A DNA stretch of 64,000 nucleotides from Fidelibacterota bacterium 408169 (GTDB taxonomy: Bacteria > Fidelibacterota > Marinisomatia > Marinisomatales > TCS55). A program made the position numbers and the translations under genes. The stretch lies in NCBI GenBank assembly GCA_002256485.1, contig NNSG01000003.1, positions 124,001 to 188,000 on the forward strand. Reading direction: 5' to 3'. A model generated the notes under the pieces. The model did no database searches and was not told where the DNA came from. It worked only from the letters and a program-made list of their open reading frames with translations. Below, piece by piece: positions 1 through 9,412 of this stretch; position 1 is the first letter of the stretch, and every line of letters begins with the position of its first letter.

Positions 1-284
1 CTTATGAAATCTATGCAGAAGGGGATTTTTTTACTGCATTTTCAACTCAATTAAATCCCAATGAAAGGCCGGTAAATAGAATTCCCGGTCAATTGATTGT
101 CAATACTATCGGACCAGCACAAGTACACTATATTTCTCCCGGAGAAAATACAACAGATGTTCTGCAAGACTTACGATATGGAAAAGCACTGTGGCGGAAT
201 TTTTTGATTCTAGCTATTATTTTAATGTTATTGGAGTCGATAATTGGTCGTCCGAATACGCACGCTTTGAAATCAAAAGATTAA
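1..284 (+). CDS. C-terminal end of a membrane protein (5' truncated)
   Basis: A reading frame is open from base 3 to a TAA at 282-284, giving about 93 codons of a protein that begins outside the window. It ends with a hydrophobic segment (LWRNFLILAIILMLLESIIG) and a short basic tail. A single C-terminal membrane helix after a beta-rich stretch is the arrangement seen in BatA/von Willebrand-type membrane proteins, but only the tail is visible, so the family is a guess. The stop codon overlaps the hflX start by one base, so the two genes are probably co-transcribed and translationally coupled. Confidence 0.6.
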   Translation, partial: YEIYAEGDFFTAFSTQLNPNERPVNRIPGQLIVNTIGPAQVHYISPGENTTDVLQDLRYGKALWRNFLILAIILMLLESIIGRPNTHALKSKD

Positions 285-1546
285 TGCAAGATCTTGAGAT
301 AAAACTTGAAAAAGCACTATTGGTTGGAGTCATCCATGGAAGCGGGGATGAGGATACTACAATTGAACATTTAAACGAATTAAAATTATTGACTGAAACA
401 GCCGGGGCAGAGGTTGTTGGCCATATCACACAACGTCTGAAAAAATTAAATCCGCAGTTTTTGGTCGGGAAGGGTAAGGCTGATCAAATAGTAGGGCAAG
501 CAAAGGAACTTGATGCACAACTAATCATTTTTGATGATGATCTTTCTCCTGCTCAAGCAAAGAATTTTATGAATCTTTCCGATGATTTGAAGGTGATTGA
601 CCGTAGCGCTCTAATCTTGGATATATTTCGCCAGCATGCAAGATCACGAGAATCAAAGACCCAAGTCGAGCTGGCGCACTTGAGATATTTACTCCCTCGC
701 TTAACACGGCAATGGACACACTTAGAACGCCAAATAGGTGGTATCGGAACGCGCTCAGGTATGGGTGAAACTCAAATTGAAATCGATCGCCGTTTGATTC
801 GTACTCGCATATCTATATTGAAAAAGGAATTGGAAAAGATCGATCAAGAACGGACTGTCCAGAGTAAGGGTAGAAAGACATTTTTCCGCAGTGCTCTGGT
901 TGGGTATACGAATGCAGGAAAATCTACACTAATGAATGCTCTTTCCGGAGCAAATGTATTTGTGGAAGATCAATTGTTTGCTACACTGGATACAACCGTT
1001 CGTCAAGTTGAAGTGAGTGATTCTCAACAAATATTATTGAGCGATACTGTTGGATTTGTACGCAAGCTACCTCATGATTTAGTGGCAAGCTTTAGAAGTA
1101 CATTAAAAGAAGTGGTGGATGCAGATCTTTTATTGGTCGTTTTTGATGCTTCATCGCCATACGTTTTGGATCATTATAAAACGATCAATAACGTCCTTGA
1201 CGAAATAAATGCCGGGGATAAACGAAGCTTGATTGTTCTAAATAAAATCGATTTGGTCGAAGACATGAAAATATTGAATCAATTGAAACAGGAATTTCCT
1301 GAAGCCGTTATGATTTCAGCATTGGATAAACTGCGGTTGGATGAATTGCTTAAATCTATTGAATCCATCATGAATGAAGATTTTCAAACTGTAGATATAG
1401 ACATTCCATTTACGAATGGAAAAATAATTTCAGAAATTCAGGATGAAATGGATGTGCTTGATCGTGAATATTACGATGAAGGTGTGCGTATGACGATCAA
1501 AGGCTCCAGTAGCAAAATCCAACAGATTTTAAGTCAATTGGCATAA
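284..1546 (+). CDS. hflX: GTPase HflX
   Basis: This is a 420-residue ribosome-associated GTPase of the HflX family, which acts on stalled or stressed 50S/70S ribosomes. The N-terminal HflX domain (about 10-190) carries the family stretch GIGTRSGMGETQIEIDRR. The G domain follows, with G1 GYTNAGKST (207-215), G3 DTVG (254-257) and G4 NKID (320-323). The frame stays open upstream to a codon at 191, but the ATG at 284 is preferred: it overlaps the previous stop (taATG) and gives the usual N-terminus, whereas a start at 191 would run 93 bases inside the preceding coding region. The motifs leave little doubt about the family. Confidence 0.95.
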   Translation: MQDLEIKLEKALLVGVIHGSGDEDTTIEHLNELKLLTETAGAEVVGHITQRLKKLNPQFLVGKGKADQIVGQAKELDAQLIIFDDDLSPAQAKNFMNLSDDLKVIDRSALILDIFRQHARSRESKTQVELAHLRYLLPRLTRQWTHLERQIGGIGTRSGMGETQIEIDRRLIRTRISILKKELEKIDQERTVQSKGRKTFFRSALVGYTNAGKSTLMNALSGANVFVEDQLFATLDTTVRQVEVSDSQQILLSDTVGFVRKLPHDLVASFRSTLKEVVDADLLLVVFDASSPYVLDHYKTINNVLDEINAGDKRSLIVLNKIDLVEDMKILNQLKQEFPEAVMISALDKLRLDELLKSIESIMNEDFQTVDIDIPFTNGKIISEIQDEMDVLDREYYDEGVRMTIKGSSSKIQQILSQLA

Positions 1547-1574
1547 AAAAATCCCGACACTTTCGTGTCGGGAT
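1544..1574 (-). terminator. Rho-independent terminator on the minus strand
   Basis: A perfect 10-bp stem (atcccgacac / gtgtcgggat, 1551-1560 and 1565-1574) has a 4-base loop. On the minus strand it is followed by seven T residues (the A run at 1544-1550 on the plus strand). The T tract is only on the minus-strand side, so it terminates minus-strand transcription, most simply the structured RNA just upstream. The stem could also slow transcription leaving hflX. Confidence 0.8.
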
Positions 1575-1762
1575 TAAATCTTCCCGCATTGAGTGTTTTT
1601 CAGGATCATGTTTAACATGAGTGGTGACCTCCCACCAACAGCAAACTTCCTTTATCCGCCAGTTGGCGGAAAGGCCTGTTTTTTGCCGACAGAGTTAGCC
1701 TCCAAGGGTAATTATTGAAGATCCTGAATAACGTGTCTCAAGCGGGAATTGTTAAAAAGCTA
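1575..1762 (-). ncRNA. ssrS: Candidate structured RNA, 6S-like
   Basis: No coding frame of note lies here, but the two ends pair. TTCCCGC+TTGAG (1737-1748 read on minus) pairs with CTCAA+GCGGGAA (1581-1593) with one bulged base, and inside that TTCAGGATC (1720-1728) pairs perfectly with GATCCTGAA (1599-1607). A large open region follows. An apical stem is built from 1637-1641/1676-1680 and 1649-1660/1665-1674 with loop AACT, and a small hairpin (GTGG/CCAC) sits on one side of the open region. A closing stem, central bubble and apical stem, about 190 nt in all, is the architecture of 6S RNA, the sigma70-holoenzyme mimic. A promoter candidate and a terminator bracket it on the minus strand. The 6S identity is inference from shape; the structured minus-strand RNA is better supported. 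Confidence 0.55.
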
Positions 1763-1768
1763 CTCTAA

Positions 1769-1797
1769 ATTTATCCGATCTATGGGACCGGTAACAA
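1769..1797 (-). promoter_or_regulatory. Sigma70-type promoter candidate for the structured RNA
   Basis: On the minus strand, TTGTTA (1792-1797) and ATAAAT (1769-1774) are separated by exactly 17 bases. Transcription would begin near 1762, just before the pairing 5' arm of the structured RNA. Confidence 0.5.
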
Positions 1798-1831
1798 GGG
1801 TTAATCGAAATCTTTTTTGGGTGGGGATATT

Positions 1832-3067
1832 TTATTTATCTGGGTAAAGATTTGATTCGCCTTCACTTTTAGCAATAACTACAGCTCCAATGCTGTCACT
1901 GGTTACATTTACCATTGTTCGAAACATATCCAAAGGTCGATCTACCGCTAGCATGGTTCCAACAATAATACCCACTTCTGGATGATTAGCGAGTCCAACT
2001 GCATCTAACACAACAAAAATCATTACCAATCCTGCAGACGGAATAGCTGCAGCACCCACCGATGCTAAAAAGGCAGTCAAGACTATTACGAACTGCTGTA
2101 CAATATTTAAGTCAAAACCGATAGCTTGGGAAATGAATAAAACACCGGCACACTCGTATAATGCAGTTCCATCCATATTGATAGTTGCACCCAATGGTAT
2201 TACAAAACTAGTTGTTTTATTCGAAACACCCACTTCATTTTCGACACAATCCATTGTAACAGGTAGAGTCGCTCCGGACGAACTGGTAGAAAATGCAGTC
2301 ATAAAAGCCGGGGCCATGGCTTTAAAATGCTTGATTGGATTGATTCGCGTAAACAGAAAGAAAATAATTGGCAGGGTAATCATCCAATGAATCAGCAAAC
2401 CAGATACGATTGTAAACATATATAACCCGACTGCTTTAAATAAATCAAATCCAGTGGTTGCAACAGCTTTTGTTATCAAACCGAAAACGCCAATGGGTAA
2501 AAGTGCAATAATACCATGTGTGAGTTTCATCATTGCCTGAAAGCCATAATCAAAAAAATGAGTTAGCATTTCCTGCGGTCTTCCTGTTAATCTCGTAATG
2601 GCGAACCCAAAAACAATTGACCAAAAAATGACACCTAACATATCGCCATTAGCCATAGCTGCAATCGGATTCAGGGGAATCATACGAATGATGATTTCCC
2701 CTAAAGAAGACGGTTTTTGCAAAGAGCTTGCATCAAATGACTGAACGGATCCGGAAATTTCAACACCTATACCGGGTTGTATAATATTTGTTAATATCAA
2801 TCCTACCAAAATAGCAAAAATTGATGTTACAAAATAGTATGTAAATGTTTTAGCTCCCATTCGTCCCAACGTTTTACTGTCGCCTAAACTGGCGACACCT
2901 GAAGTAATGGAAAATAATATTAATGGAACAATAATCATTTTCAATAAGCGCATGAATATGGTTCCCAACGGAGCAACAAAGAGAGCATCCTCTTTAAAAA
3001 TCAGTGCAAAGATTGTACCCAAAGCCATGGCAATTAATACACGCCAATGGAGTTTCAGTTTTTTCAT
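1832..3067 (-). CDS. Dicarboxylate/amino acid:cation symporter (DAACS family)
   Basis: This 411-residue polytopic inner-membrane protein belongs to the GltP/GltT/DctA family, which couples uptake of glutamate, aspartate or C4-dicarboxylates to Na+ or H+. The family signatures are present in order: the serine-rich reentrant loop TAFSTSSSGATLPVT, the NMDGTALYE motif in TM7, the second hairpin loop (GAAAIPSAGLVMI), and the TM8 region DRPLDMFRTMVNVTSDS. Length and start (MKKLKLHWRVLIAM) are typical. It is transcribed away from the next gene upstream, with about 100 bases between them. The exact substrate cannot be read from the sequence. Confidence 0.93.
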   Translation of the reverse strand: MKKLKLHWRVLIAMALGTIFALIFKEDALFVAPLGTIFMRLLKMIIVPLILFSITSGVASLGDSKTLGRMGAKTFTYYFVTSIFAILVGLILTNIIQPGIGVEISGSVQSFDASSLQKPSSLGEIIIRMIPLNPIAAMANGDMLGVIFWSIVFGFAITRLTGRPQEMLTHFFDYGFQAMMKLTHGIIALLPIGVFGLITKAVATTGFDLFKAVGLYMFTIVSGLLIHWMITLPIIFFLFTRINPIKHFKAMAPAFMTAFSTSSSGATLPVTMDCVENEVGVSNKTTSFVIPLGATINMDGTALYECAGVLFISQAIGFDLNIVQQFVIVLTAFLASVGAAAIPSAGLVMIFVVLDAVGLANHPEVGIIVGTMLAVDRPLDMFRTMVNVTSDSIGAVVIAKSEGESNLYPDK

Positions 3068-3171
3068 ATTTTAATGATGATGTTAGTTAATATTGAAAAA
3101 CAAGTCAATTATTTTCAAATGCAGTTTCATAAGGCGGTGAATTTAATAGGAACTAGTCATATCACAAATGA

Positions 3172-3357
3172 TCAATCTTCAGTTTTGCGTTTTGCATCTT
3201 CATAGGATTTATAATAGGAATCACCCATTTCAGAAAAGAATCCCGTTCCGGGTTTTTCTTTTATTCTTTTGAAAAAAACTTTAGCGACTGTATCAAATAG
3301 ATCTTGAACATTCGCCAGGGCAGAACCCAATTGTTGTGATAATGATTTATTTTTCAA
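3172..3357 (-). CDS. Small hypothetical protein (61 aa)
   Basis: This short frame starts at a TTG (3355-3357) inside the last codons of the upstream YyaL-like gene and overlaps it by 11 bases, a spacing consistent with translational coupling. The product is soluble and strongly charged, with an amphipathic first half ([20 protein letters not shown]) and a K/R/E-rich second half. No domain was recognised. Support is only its position and the lack of a competing frame, so it may not be a real gene. Confidence 0.4.
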   Translation of the reverse strand: MKNKSLSQQLGSALANVQDLFDTVAKVFFKRIKEKPGTGFFSEMGDSYYKSYEDAKRKTED

Positions 3358-5485
3358 TCTGCTCTAATGCCAGTTTTAAATCATTTGTTGGAAGATTGCA
3401 GGCGAAGTTTTTGCAGACATAAGCTGTTGGTTTACCATCCAGCATTGTTTGCGAATCTGTCCAAGGAGCGATAGCAGATAAATTTCCCCCTTTTTTAAAA
3501 AGGACAACTCGATTCGGATTGTAGGATTGACTTATTGATTTTAAGAAAGATTTAGTTGCTTCAGTATCATCTCCAACCACCACAACTTCCTTTGCATCCA
3601 AACTGAACATAAATCCCGTAAGCATGTTCGTATGTCCTGTTGGCATACGTAACACATCCTGTTGAAATGTGCGGATTGTTTTCTCTGCTTTTTCCAGCCA
3701 GTCCATATTACTGGTAATACGGGCTAATCTATTTAATACTATGACAGCAACCGAATTACCGGATGGAATTGCGCCATCGTAAGCTGTGATAGCTCGAACG
3801 ATTAATTCTTCGGTATTATCACTACCCAAGTAAAAGCCACCGGCATCATCATTCCAGAAATCTTCCACCATTATGTTTGCCAGTTCTATAGCAGCAGATA
3901 AATTTGCAGGATTGAAATTGGCTTCATACAATTCCAACAAACCCCAGATCATAAACGCATAATCATCCAGATGGGCATCAATCGATGATTTTCCGTTGCG
4001 GTGATGTTTTAGCAGATGTCCATTTTTCGTTCTCAATTCGCGCAATACAAAATTTGCAGAATTTTGAGCGGTTTCTGCATAGGTTGGATCATCCAATGCA
4101 ATATTACCCCTGGCCATGGCTGCAATCATGAGCCCATTCCAGTCTGTGAGAATTTTGTCATCTTTTAATGGGTGAATACGTTTTTCACGGACGTCAAAAA
4201 GTTTTTGACGCCAGTGTTTAATTTTTTTATATAATTCGTCAGGAGAAATATCCATGGATTCAGCAGTATATTTAATTTGCTTTTCTAAATGCAGAATATT
4301 GTGTCCGGACTGCTGCCCGGATGCTTCATCATGATAATTTCCTCCGGAGTGGATATTGAAAATTGTATTGAATATAAAACCATCTTCTTTGCCAAGAACA
4401 TCAGTAATCTCCTTGTCTGTCCAAACGTAGAATTTCCCTTCCTCACCTTCACTATCCGCATCTTCAGCGGAATAGAATCCGCCCTCTGGGTTTGTCATAT
4501 CCCTCAATACATAGGTAAATATTTCTTTGGCTGTAGATGCATAAAATTCATTTTGAGTGATTTGGTACGTTTCCAAATAAGCCATTGCCAGCATGGCTTG
4601 ATCGTAAAGCATTTTTTCAAAATGGGGGACAAGCCATTTTTTATCCGTTGAATAACGATGAAAGCCAAAACCGATTTGATCATAGATCCCGCCTAATCGC
4701 ATATTTTTTAATGTTGTTTCCACCATAAGCAGTGCATTCTGATTTTTAGTGCGATGATAGTAACGGAGTAAATATATCAAATTATGGGGTGATGGAAATT
4801 TGGGTGCTTTACCAAAACCGCCCTTGTCTTGATCAAAGCGTTTTACAAAATCAACATAAGTAGTCTCCAGTATTTTGGGATTAAGTTCTTCACCTAATTT
4901 TCGTGTATTAGATCGTACAAGATAGGATTTCACCTGTTCAACTGATTTGTATATTTCAGCTCGTTTATTTGTCCATGCATCATTCAAAATGGGTAAAAGC
5001 TGAAGCATTCCCGTGCGTTGACCTCGGCCATCTTTTGGAAAGTAAGTTCCTGCAAAAAACGGTTCTTTTTCCGGTGTCATGACGATGGTTAAAGGCCATC
5101 CGCCCCGGCCGGTCATTGCTTGACAGACCGACATATAAACATGATCAATTTCCGGTAGTTCTTCTCGATCCACTTTAATACTTATAAACCAATCGTTCAG
5201 GAGTTTAGCCACGCTGTCATCTTCAAACGATTCATGTTCCATCACGTGGCACCAGTGGCAAGTGGAATAACCGATGGATAGGAAAATTGGTTTATTTTCT
5301 GCTTTCGCTTTGGTAAATGCTTCTTCACCCCAAGGGTACCAATTCACAGGATTATCGGCGTGTTGAAGAAGATAAGGGCTTTGTTCGTTTGCTAAACGAT
5401 TCAATTTATGTTCACTTCCTTTACCTGAACATGCTGAAATAAATAGCATGCAAAGGATGATATATATTGTCTTGACTTCATGCAT
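3347..5485 (-). CDS. YyaL/DUF255 family lipoprotein with thioredoxin-like N-terminus
   Basis: The protein is about 712 residues. The chosen ATG (5483-5485) gives a lipoprotein signal with lipobox ISAC (Cys19). The frame is open to 5542, but a start there would overlap the divergent gene and spoil the signal. After the signal comes the DUF255 thioredoxin-like domain with the family hallmark [13 protein letters not shown] and a CHWC pair (Cys76, Cys79). The long C-terminal part resembles an (alpha/alpha)6 glycoside-type barrel ([27 protein letters not shown]). The family (YyaL/SPATA20) has no settled reaction. Members are usually cytosolic, so the lipoprotein signal is notable. A divergent promoter region of about 48 bases lies upstream. 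Confidence 0.9.
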   Translation of the reverse strand: MHEVKTIYIILCMLFISACSGKGSEHKLNRLANEQSPYLLQHADNPVNWYPWGEEAFTKAKAENKPIFLSIGYSTCHWCHVMEHESFEDDSVAKLLNDWFISIKVDREELPEIDHVYMSVCQAMTGRGGWPLTIVMTPEKEPFFAGTYFPKDGRGQRTGMLQLLPILNDAWTNKRAEIYKSVEQVKSYLVRSNTRKLGEELNPKILETTYVDFVKRFDQDKGGFGKAPKFPSPHNLIYLLRYYHRTKNQNALLMVETTLKNMRLGGIYDQIGFGFHRYSTDKKWLVPHFEKMLYDQAMLAMAYLETYQITQNEFYASTAKEIFTYVLRDMTNPEGGFYSAEDADSEGEEGKFYVWTDKEITDVLGKEDGFIFNTIFNIHSGGNYHDEASGQQSGHNILHLEKQIKYTAESMDISPDELYKKIKHWRQKLFDVREKRIHPLKDDKILTDWNGLMIAAMARGNIALDDPTYAETAQNSANFVLRELRTKNGHLLKHHRNGKSSIDAHLDDYAFMIWGLLELYEANFNPANLSAAIELANIMVEDFWNDDAGGFYLGSDNTEELIVRAITAYDGAIPSGNSVAVIVLNRLARITSNMDWLEKAEKTIRTFQQDVLRMPTGHTNMLTGFMFSLDAKEVVVVGDDTEATKSFLKSISQSYNPNRVVLFKKGGNLSAIAPWTDSQTMLDGKPTAYVCKNFACNLPTNDLKLALEQIEK

Positions 5486-5533
5486 AGCACTGTTGGAATT
5501 TGCAGACGATAAAATTAATTTCACAACCAGAAG

Positions 5534-7285
5534 ATGAATCAAACGCCGATAAAATATGTTATTCTTTTCTCCGCCCTTGTGGCTCTAACCGTATATTTTA
5601 TAATGAAGAATGCACCTACATTTCAATTTCATTCCGTACGTGATGATTTTTTAGGCTGGCATTTTGCCAACAATCCCACCACCGCTACTTGGATAGGTAT
5701 ACACGATTACGATGGTGAATTGCCGGACATTAGTTCCAAAGGACGTGAAAAAGAACGAGATTATTTACTTGTAATCAAAGAAAAGCTTGAAGCAATCGAT
5801 GGTGGATCGCTAAATGATAATGACCGTATCGACCGCGAGATTTTATTGGATATGATTGAATCCAGCTTTTTTAATATGGATGAACTGCAGAGTTTTTCAT
5901 GGAATCCCCTGGAATATATGTGGGTATTGGGATATGCCTATGAAAGTTTGTTGGCCTATGATTTTGCACCAATAGAAGAACGGGCGGAAAATTTGTCCCG
6001 GCGGTTTTTAGCCACATCTGAATATTTAGCCCAAGCACAAGAAAATCTGGTTGAATTTCCCAATCCTCATTTGGTGACTGCCATAATGCAAGCCAAAGGC
6101 TTGGTGGGTATGTTTGATTCTACAATCCCAGAAATGGCAGAGCAACTAAAGGATGATTATCGAAAGAATTTTGAACACAATGCTGGATTGGCTAAACAAG
6201 CTCTAGAAGAATTTATTATATTTTTAGAAAGCCATGAGGATGATGATTCATTTCGGGATTTTAGAATTGGCCGTCAGCTTTATAATAAAAAATTATTTTT
6301 TGTTATAAAAGAGGGGATTACTGCTTCCGAAGTTATGGAACGAGCTGAACGTCATTTGCATGTCGTCCAGAATGAAATGTTTGAATTAGCAGAACCATTA
6401 TATACTGAATGGTTTGGAGAAACACCGTCTATAGATAGTCATGAAAATAAATTGAAAATGACTCGCAGAGTTTTGGATAAAATTGCTGAAGACCATGCTC
6501 CTCGTGATTTGGTTGTGGATGCAGCCCGTGAGACCATCGCAGAGCTAGAGCAATTCATTCGTGATAATGACATTTTAACATTAGACAATTCCAAGCCGTT
6601 GGAAATTCGTGAAACACCTGAATATCAAAGGGGTGTGAGCGGTGCTTCTTTGCAATCGCCGGGACCATTAGAAAGTAATTTACCTACATTTTATAATGTA
6701 TCTCCAATTCCCGTAGATTGGACAGATGAACAAGCCAATTCATTCCTGGAAGAATACAATACTATTTCCATGAAAATACTGTCCATCCACGAAGCGCTGC
6801 CTGGGCATTATGTACAACTCTATTACGCCAACCGCCACCCTTCGTTAGTGCGAGCATCATTTGGCAGTGGAGTCATGATTGAAGGCTGGGCTCATTATAC
6901 GGAAGATATGATGGTGAAGGCTGGGCTGGGCGGAGGCGATCCACGTTACAGTTTAGTGGAAAAGAAATGGAAGCTTCGGGGTATCGCCAATGCAATCATT
7001 GATCAAAAAATCCATGCAGAACGTATGACAGAACAGGAAGCGTTGGATTTGATGATTAATGAAACGTTTCAGGAAGAATCAGAAGCCAATGGAAAATGGC
7101 GACGAGCCCAATTAACATCTGGGCAACTTTCCACATATTTCACAGGATATATTCTCTTTTTAGAATTATTGGATGATTACAAAAAACAGGAGGGAGATGA
7201 TTTTGTTTTGAAGAAATTTCATGAGGAATTGCTTTCATTCGGATCAATTCCCATTCGCTATATACGCGAAATGATGATTCATTAA
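5534..7285 (+). CDS. DUF885 family zinc-metallopeptidase-like protein, membrane-anchored
   Basis: The product is 583 residues with an uncleaved-looking N-terminal helix ([16 protein letters not shown]) that would anchor it with the bulk outside the cytoplasm. The conserved DUF885 core [10 protein letters not shown] is at 419-428, giving His419, Glu420 and His425 as likely metal/catalytic residues, followed by the family stretch [13 protein letters not shown]885 proteins are related to carboxypeptidase-type zinc peptidases, but substrates are mostly unknown. The gene is transcribed divergently from the YyaL lipoprotein and may share its short control region. Confidence 0.87.
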   Translation: MNQTPIKYVILFSALVALTVYFIMKNAPTFQFHSVRDDFLGWHFANNPTTATWIGIHDYDGELPDISSKGREKERDYLLVIKEKLEAIDGGSLNDNDRIDREILLDMIESSFFNMDELQSFSWNPLEYMWVLGYAYESLLAYDFAPIEERAENLSRRFLATSEYLAQAQENLVEFPNPHLVTAIMQAKGLVGMFDSTIPEMAEQLKDDYRKNFEHNAGLAKQALEEFIIFLESHEDDDSFRDFRIGRQLYNKKLFFVIKEGITASEVMERAERHLHVVQNEMFELAEPLYTEWFGETPSIDSHENKLKMTRRVLDKIAEDHAPRDLVVDAARETIAELEQFIRDNDILTLDNSKPLEIRETPEYQRGVSGASLQSPGPLESNLPTFYNVSPIPVDWTDEQANSFLEEYNTISMKILSIHEALPGHYVQLYYANRHPSLVRASFGSGVMIEGWAHYTEDMMVKAGLGGGDPRYSLVEKKWKLRGIANAIIDQKIHAERMTEQEALDLMINETFQEESEANGKWRRAQLTSGQLSTYFTGYILFLELLDDYKKQEGDDFVLKKFHEELLSFGSIPIRYIREMMIH

Positions 7286-7286
7286 T

Positions 7287-7339
7287 TATGTAAAACGTAA
7301 TTATTTAAAGAAAATACACTATGAATTACGTTTTACATA
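7287..7339. repeat. Perfect 16-bp inverted repeat between two plus-strand genes
   Basis: TATGTAAAACGTAATT (7287-7302) and its exact reverse complement (7324-7339) flank a 21-base AT-rich spacer. It has no T tract and only modest GC, so it is a poor terminator. It may be an operator pair, an mRNA stem between the DUF885 and symporter genes, or a remnant of a palindromic element. Confidence 0.7.
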
Positions 7340-7360
7340 TTTACGTTATATAATTAAAAA

Positions 7361-8788
7361 ATGACCTATTTGACTATCATCCTGCTCTATCTCTTCACGT
7401 TGATTGGTGTGGGGATTTACAAATCCAAAAAGATCAAAACTCACGCTGACTTTTCTGTGGCCGGGCGTAGCCTTTCTCCCTGGGTTTTGGTAGGAACCAT
7501 GTTGGCAACTTGGATCGGGACTGGTTCCATTTTAGGTAATGCTGGTAAAACCTATGAAACGGGAATGGCAGCATTGATTTTGCCTATTGGGGGTACATTG
7601 GGCATTATATTACTGACGAAAATTGCAGGAAAAGTCCGCAGCTTTGAAAAATTCACCGTACCGGAAATCATCGGCGACCGTTACGGTTCATCAGCACGAT
7701 TATTGAGCGTAATTGCATTGGTCATGGCTTACATGGTTATTGTAAGTTACCAGTACAACGCTGGTGGTGCTGTCATTTCTACCATCTTTACAGATGAGCG
7801 CGGCGTTTCCCTGATTTCCGTTGAAATGGCTACGGTTGTTGCTGCTGTATTTATTATTGCATATACAATGTTGGCGGGGTTGGTGAGCGTAGCGTACACT
7901 GATGTGGGAAATGGCATTATTATGACTATTTCACTGATGATTGCATTTCCCATTCTCTTGTTCAAAGCCGGAGGCTGGAGCGGGATGGAATTCGCTTTTG
8001 CAAATATGGGTAAGAATCAGCATATGCAGTTTTTCGGTGTTTATTCCGGAATGGACATTATTAACTTTTGTTTACCACCATTTTTGCTGGTATTGGGTGA
8101 TGCAAATATGTACCAACGATTTTTTGCCAGTAAAGATGTAAGAGGCGCCAAGTCCGCAACGAAAATACTTGTATTTGCAGTCGTAATTATCGAATTGCTC
8201 ATTATTGCTTCAGCTTGGGTGAGCTCCTCCATGATCCCTGATGCAGAAGTAGGTAAACATGTCCTGATCTTCGCAGCCCACCAATTGTTGCCACCATTTT
8301 TAGGTGCTATTATGATGACAACGATTGTTGGAATCATTATTTCAACAGCAGATTCATTTTTACTGGTTCCGGCTACCACACTTATGCGTGACATTTATTT
8401 GAATTATATTAACCCAAATGCATCGGAAAAGAAAATTGTTCTGTTGAGCCGGCTTTTGGTACTGGTACTGGGAATTGTTGCTTTTATTGTTTCAAAAGGA
8501 TTTGCGGAATCGGAAGGCTTTTTTGAACGGGCACTTTACGCTTATACGATTTACGGTGCGGCTATAACGCCTGCTTTAGTAGCGGCATTGTTTTGGAAGG
8601 AAGCCACAAAAGAAGGAGCAATTGCGTCTATTATTTCTGGAACAGCTATGACGCTGTTATGGAAAGAAGTTCCGGCCTTGTGGACGTGGCTACCTGCAGG
8701 AATTTATGGCTCAGTGGATGAGGTACTTCCGGCCATTTTCTGTTCTGTCATTGCTTTGGTGGGAGTGAGTTTGCTGACGAAAGATTAG
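7361..8788 (+). CDS. Sodium:solute symporter family protein
   Basis: This 475-residue polytopic membrane protein belongs to the SSS family (PutP/SGLT-like). The N-terminus has the typical first helix followed by the charged motif ADFSVAGRSLSPWVLVGTMLATWIGTGSILG, in which the unwound TM1 segment (TWIGTGS) contributes to substrate and sodium binding. Further family features are FLLVLGDANMYQRFFASKD in the middle and TTIVGIIISTADSFLLVPATTL, whose paired Ser/Thr resembles the Na2 site of TM8. The substrate (sugar, amino acid or similar) cannot be deduced. It ends directly against the convergent GNAT-like gene with no gap. Confidence 0.92.
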   Translation: MTYLTIILLYLFTLIGVGIYKSKKIKTHADFSVAGRSLSPWVLVGTMLATWIGTGSILGNAGKTYETGMAALILPIGGTLGIILLTKIAGKVRSFEKFTVPEIIGDRYGSSARLLSVIALVMAYMVIVSYQYNAGGAVISTIFTDERGVSLISVEMATVVAAVFIIAYTMLAGLVSVAYTDVGNGIIMTISLMIAFPILLFKAGGWSGMEFAFANMGKNQHMQFFGVYSGMDIINFCLPPFLLVLGDANMYQRFFASKDVRGAKSATKILVFAVVIIELLIIASAWVSSSMIPDAEVGKHVLIFAAHQLLPPFLGAIMMTTIVGIIISTADSFLLVPATTLMRDIYLNYINPNASEKKIVLLSRLLVLVLGIVAFIVSKGFAESEGFFERALYAYTIYGAAITPALVAALFWKEATKEGAIASIISGTAMTLLWKEVPALWTWLPAGIYGSVDEVLPAIFCSVIALVGVSLLTKD

Positions 8789-9406
8789 CTAAATCGTCTT
8801 CGCTAATGGCGGATTTTGTGTCTGGGTTAAATCCGGTTTGGGGCCCAGGTTGCGGCTGTAGTATTCAAAGGTCAATCCCGTCCCTTGCCAATTATCCACC
8901 CGGTTAATGATCTTTATATCACCTGTAAATTTAGAAGACTTACCCAGTTTTACATGTCCTGTGATAAAGCGAATGCCATCTCGCTTCTTGGCCCAACTTA
9001 AATAAACACGTTTCAAGATTTTAGCATAACCGTTACCTAAATACTTGTCCATGATAACAAATGCATAGGTATAGAGGGTGTTGCCTTCACCAAAATTTTC
9101 GTCCAATCGTGCCCAAGGTTCAGATGATAAATCTTCAATTGCTACGCCAATAATAAAACCGATGATCTCACCGCGGTATCGGGCAATGAATGGTAGCGAA
9201 GATGGTTTATTAAAATATTTATGGATAGTGGCCTTGGAAAGAACAGCTTTTTCACCGTATTCATCTGACAAATGTTCAGAAATACTAATAAGCTGTGGAT
9301 AGTCATCTTCGCCCACGTGCTGTAAAAGTTCGACTTGAAAAACACCGGATGAGGCGATGATTCGAGATTTAGAGTGGTGTTCAATTTCAAGTGTAAGCTG
9401 TTCCAT
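8789..9406 (-). CDS. GNAT-like N-acetyltransferase
   Basis: The protein is 205 residues. The middle shows the GNAT pattern: a central strand (LPFIARYRGEIIGFIIGVAIE), a second strand (YTYAFVIMDKYLGNGYAKILKRVYLSWAKK) whose GNGYAK is a degenerate acetyl-CoA loop (Q/RxxGxG/A), and a terminal aromatic segment (GLTFEYYSRNL). The N-terminal 35 residues precede the fold and may be an extension. Substrate unknown. It lies 6 bases downstream of the exported methyltransferase gene on the same strand, so the two are probably co-transcribed. Confidence 0.7.
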   Translation of the reverse strand: MEQLTLEIEHHSKSRIIASSGVFQVELLQHVGEDDYPQLISISEHLSDEYGEKAVLSKATIHKYFNKPSSLPFIARYRGEIIGFIIGVAIEDLSSEPWARLDENFGEGNTLYTYAFVIMDKYLGNGYAKILKRVYLSWAKKRDGIRFITGHVKLGKSSKFTGDIKIINRVDNWQGTGLTFEYYSRNLGPKPDLTQTQNPPLAKTI

Positions 9407-9412
9407 TATCGG

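Noticed and set aside
191-283. Earlier hflX start at 191
   Set aside because: It would lie inside the preceding coding region; the ATG at 284 overlaps that gene's stop and gives a typical HflX N-terminus.
5486-5542. Upstream start for the YyaL-like gene at 5542
   Set aside because: It would overlap the divergent gene and bury the clear lipoprotein signal.
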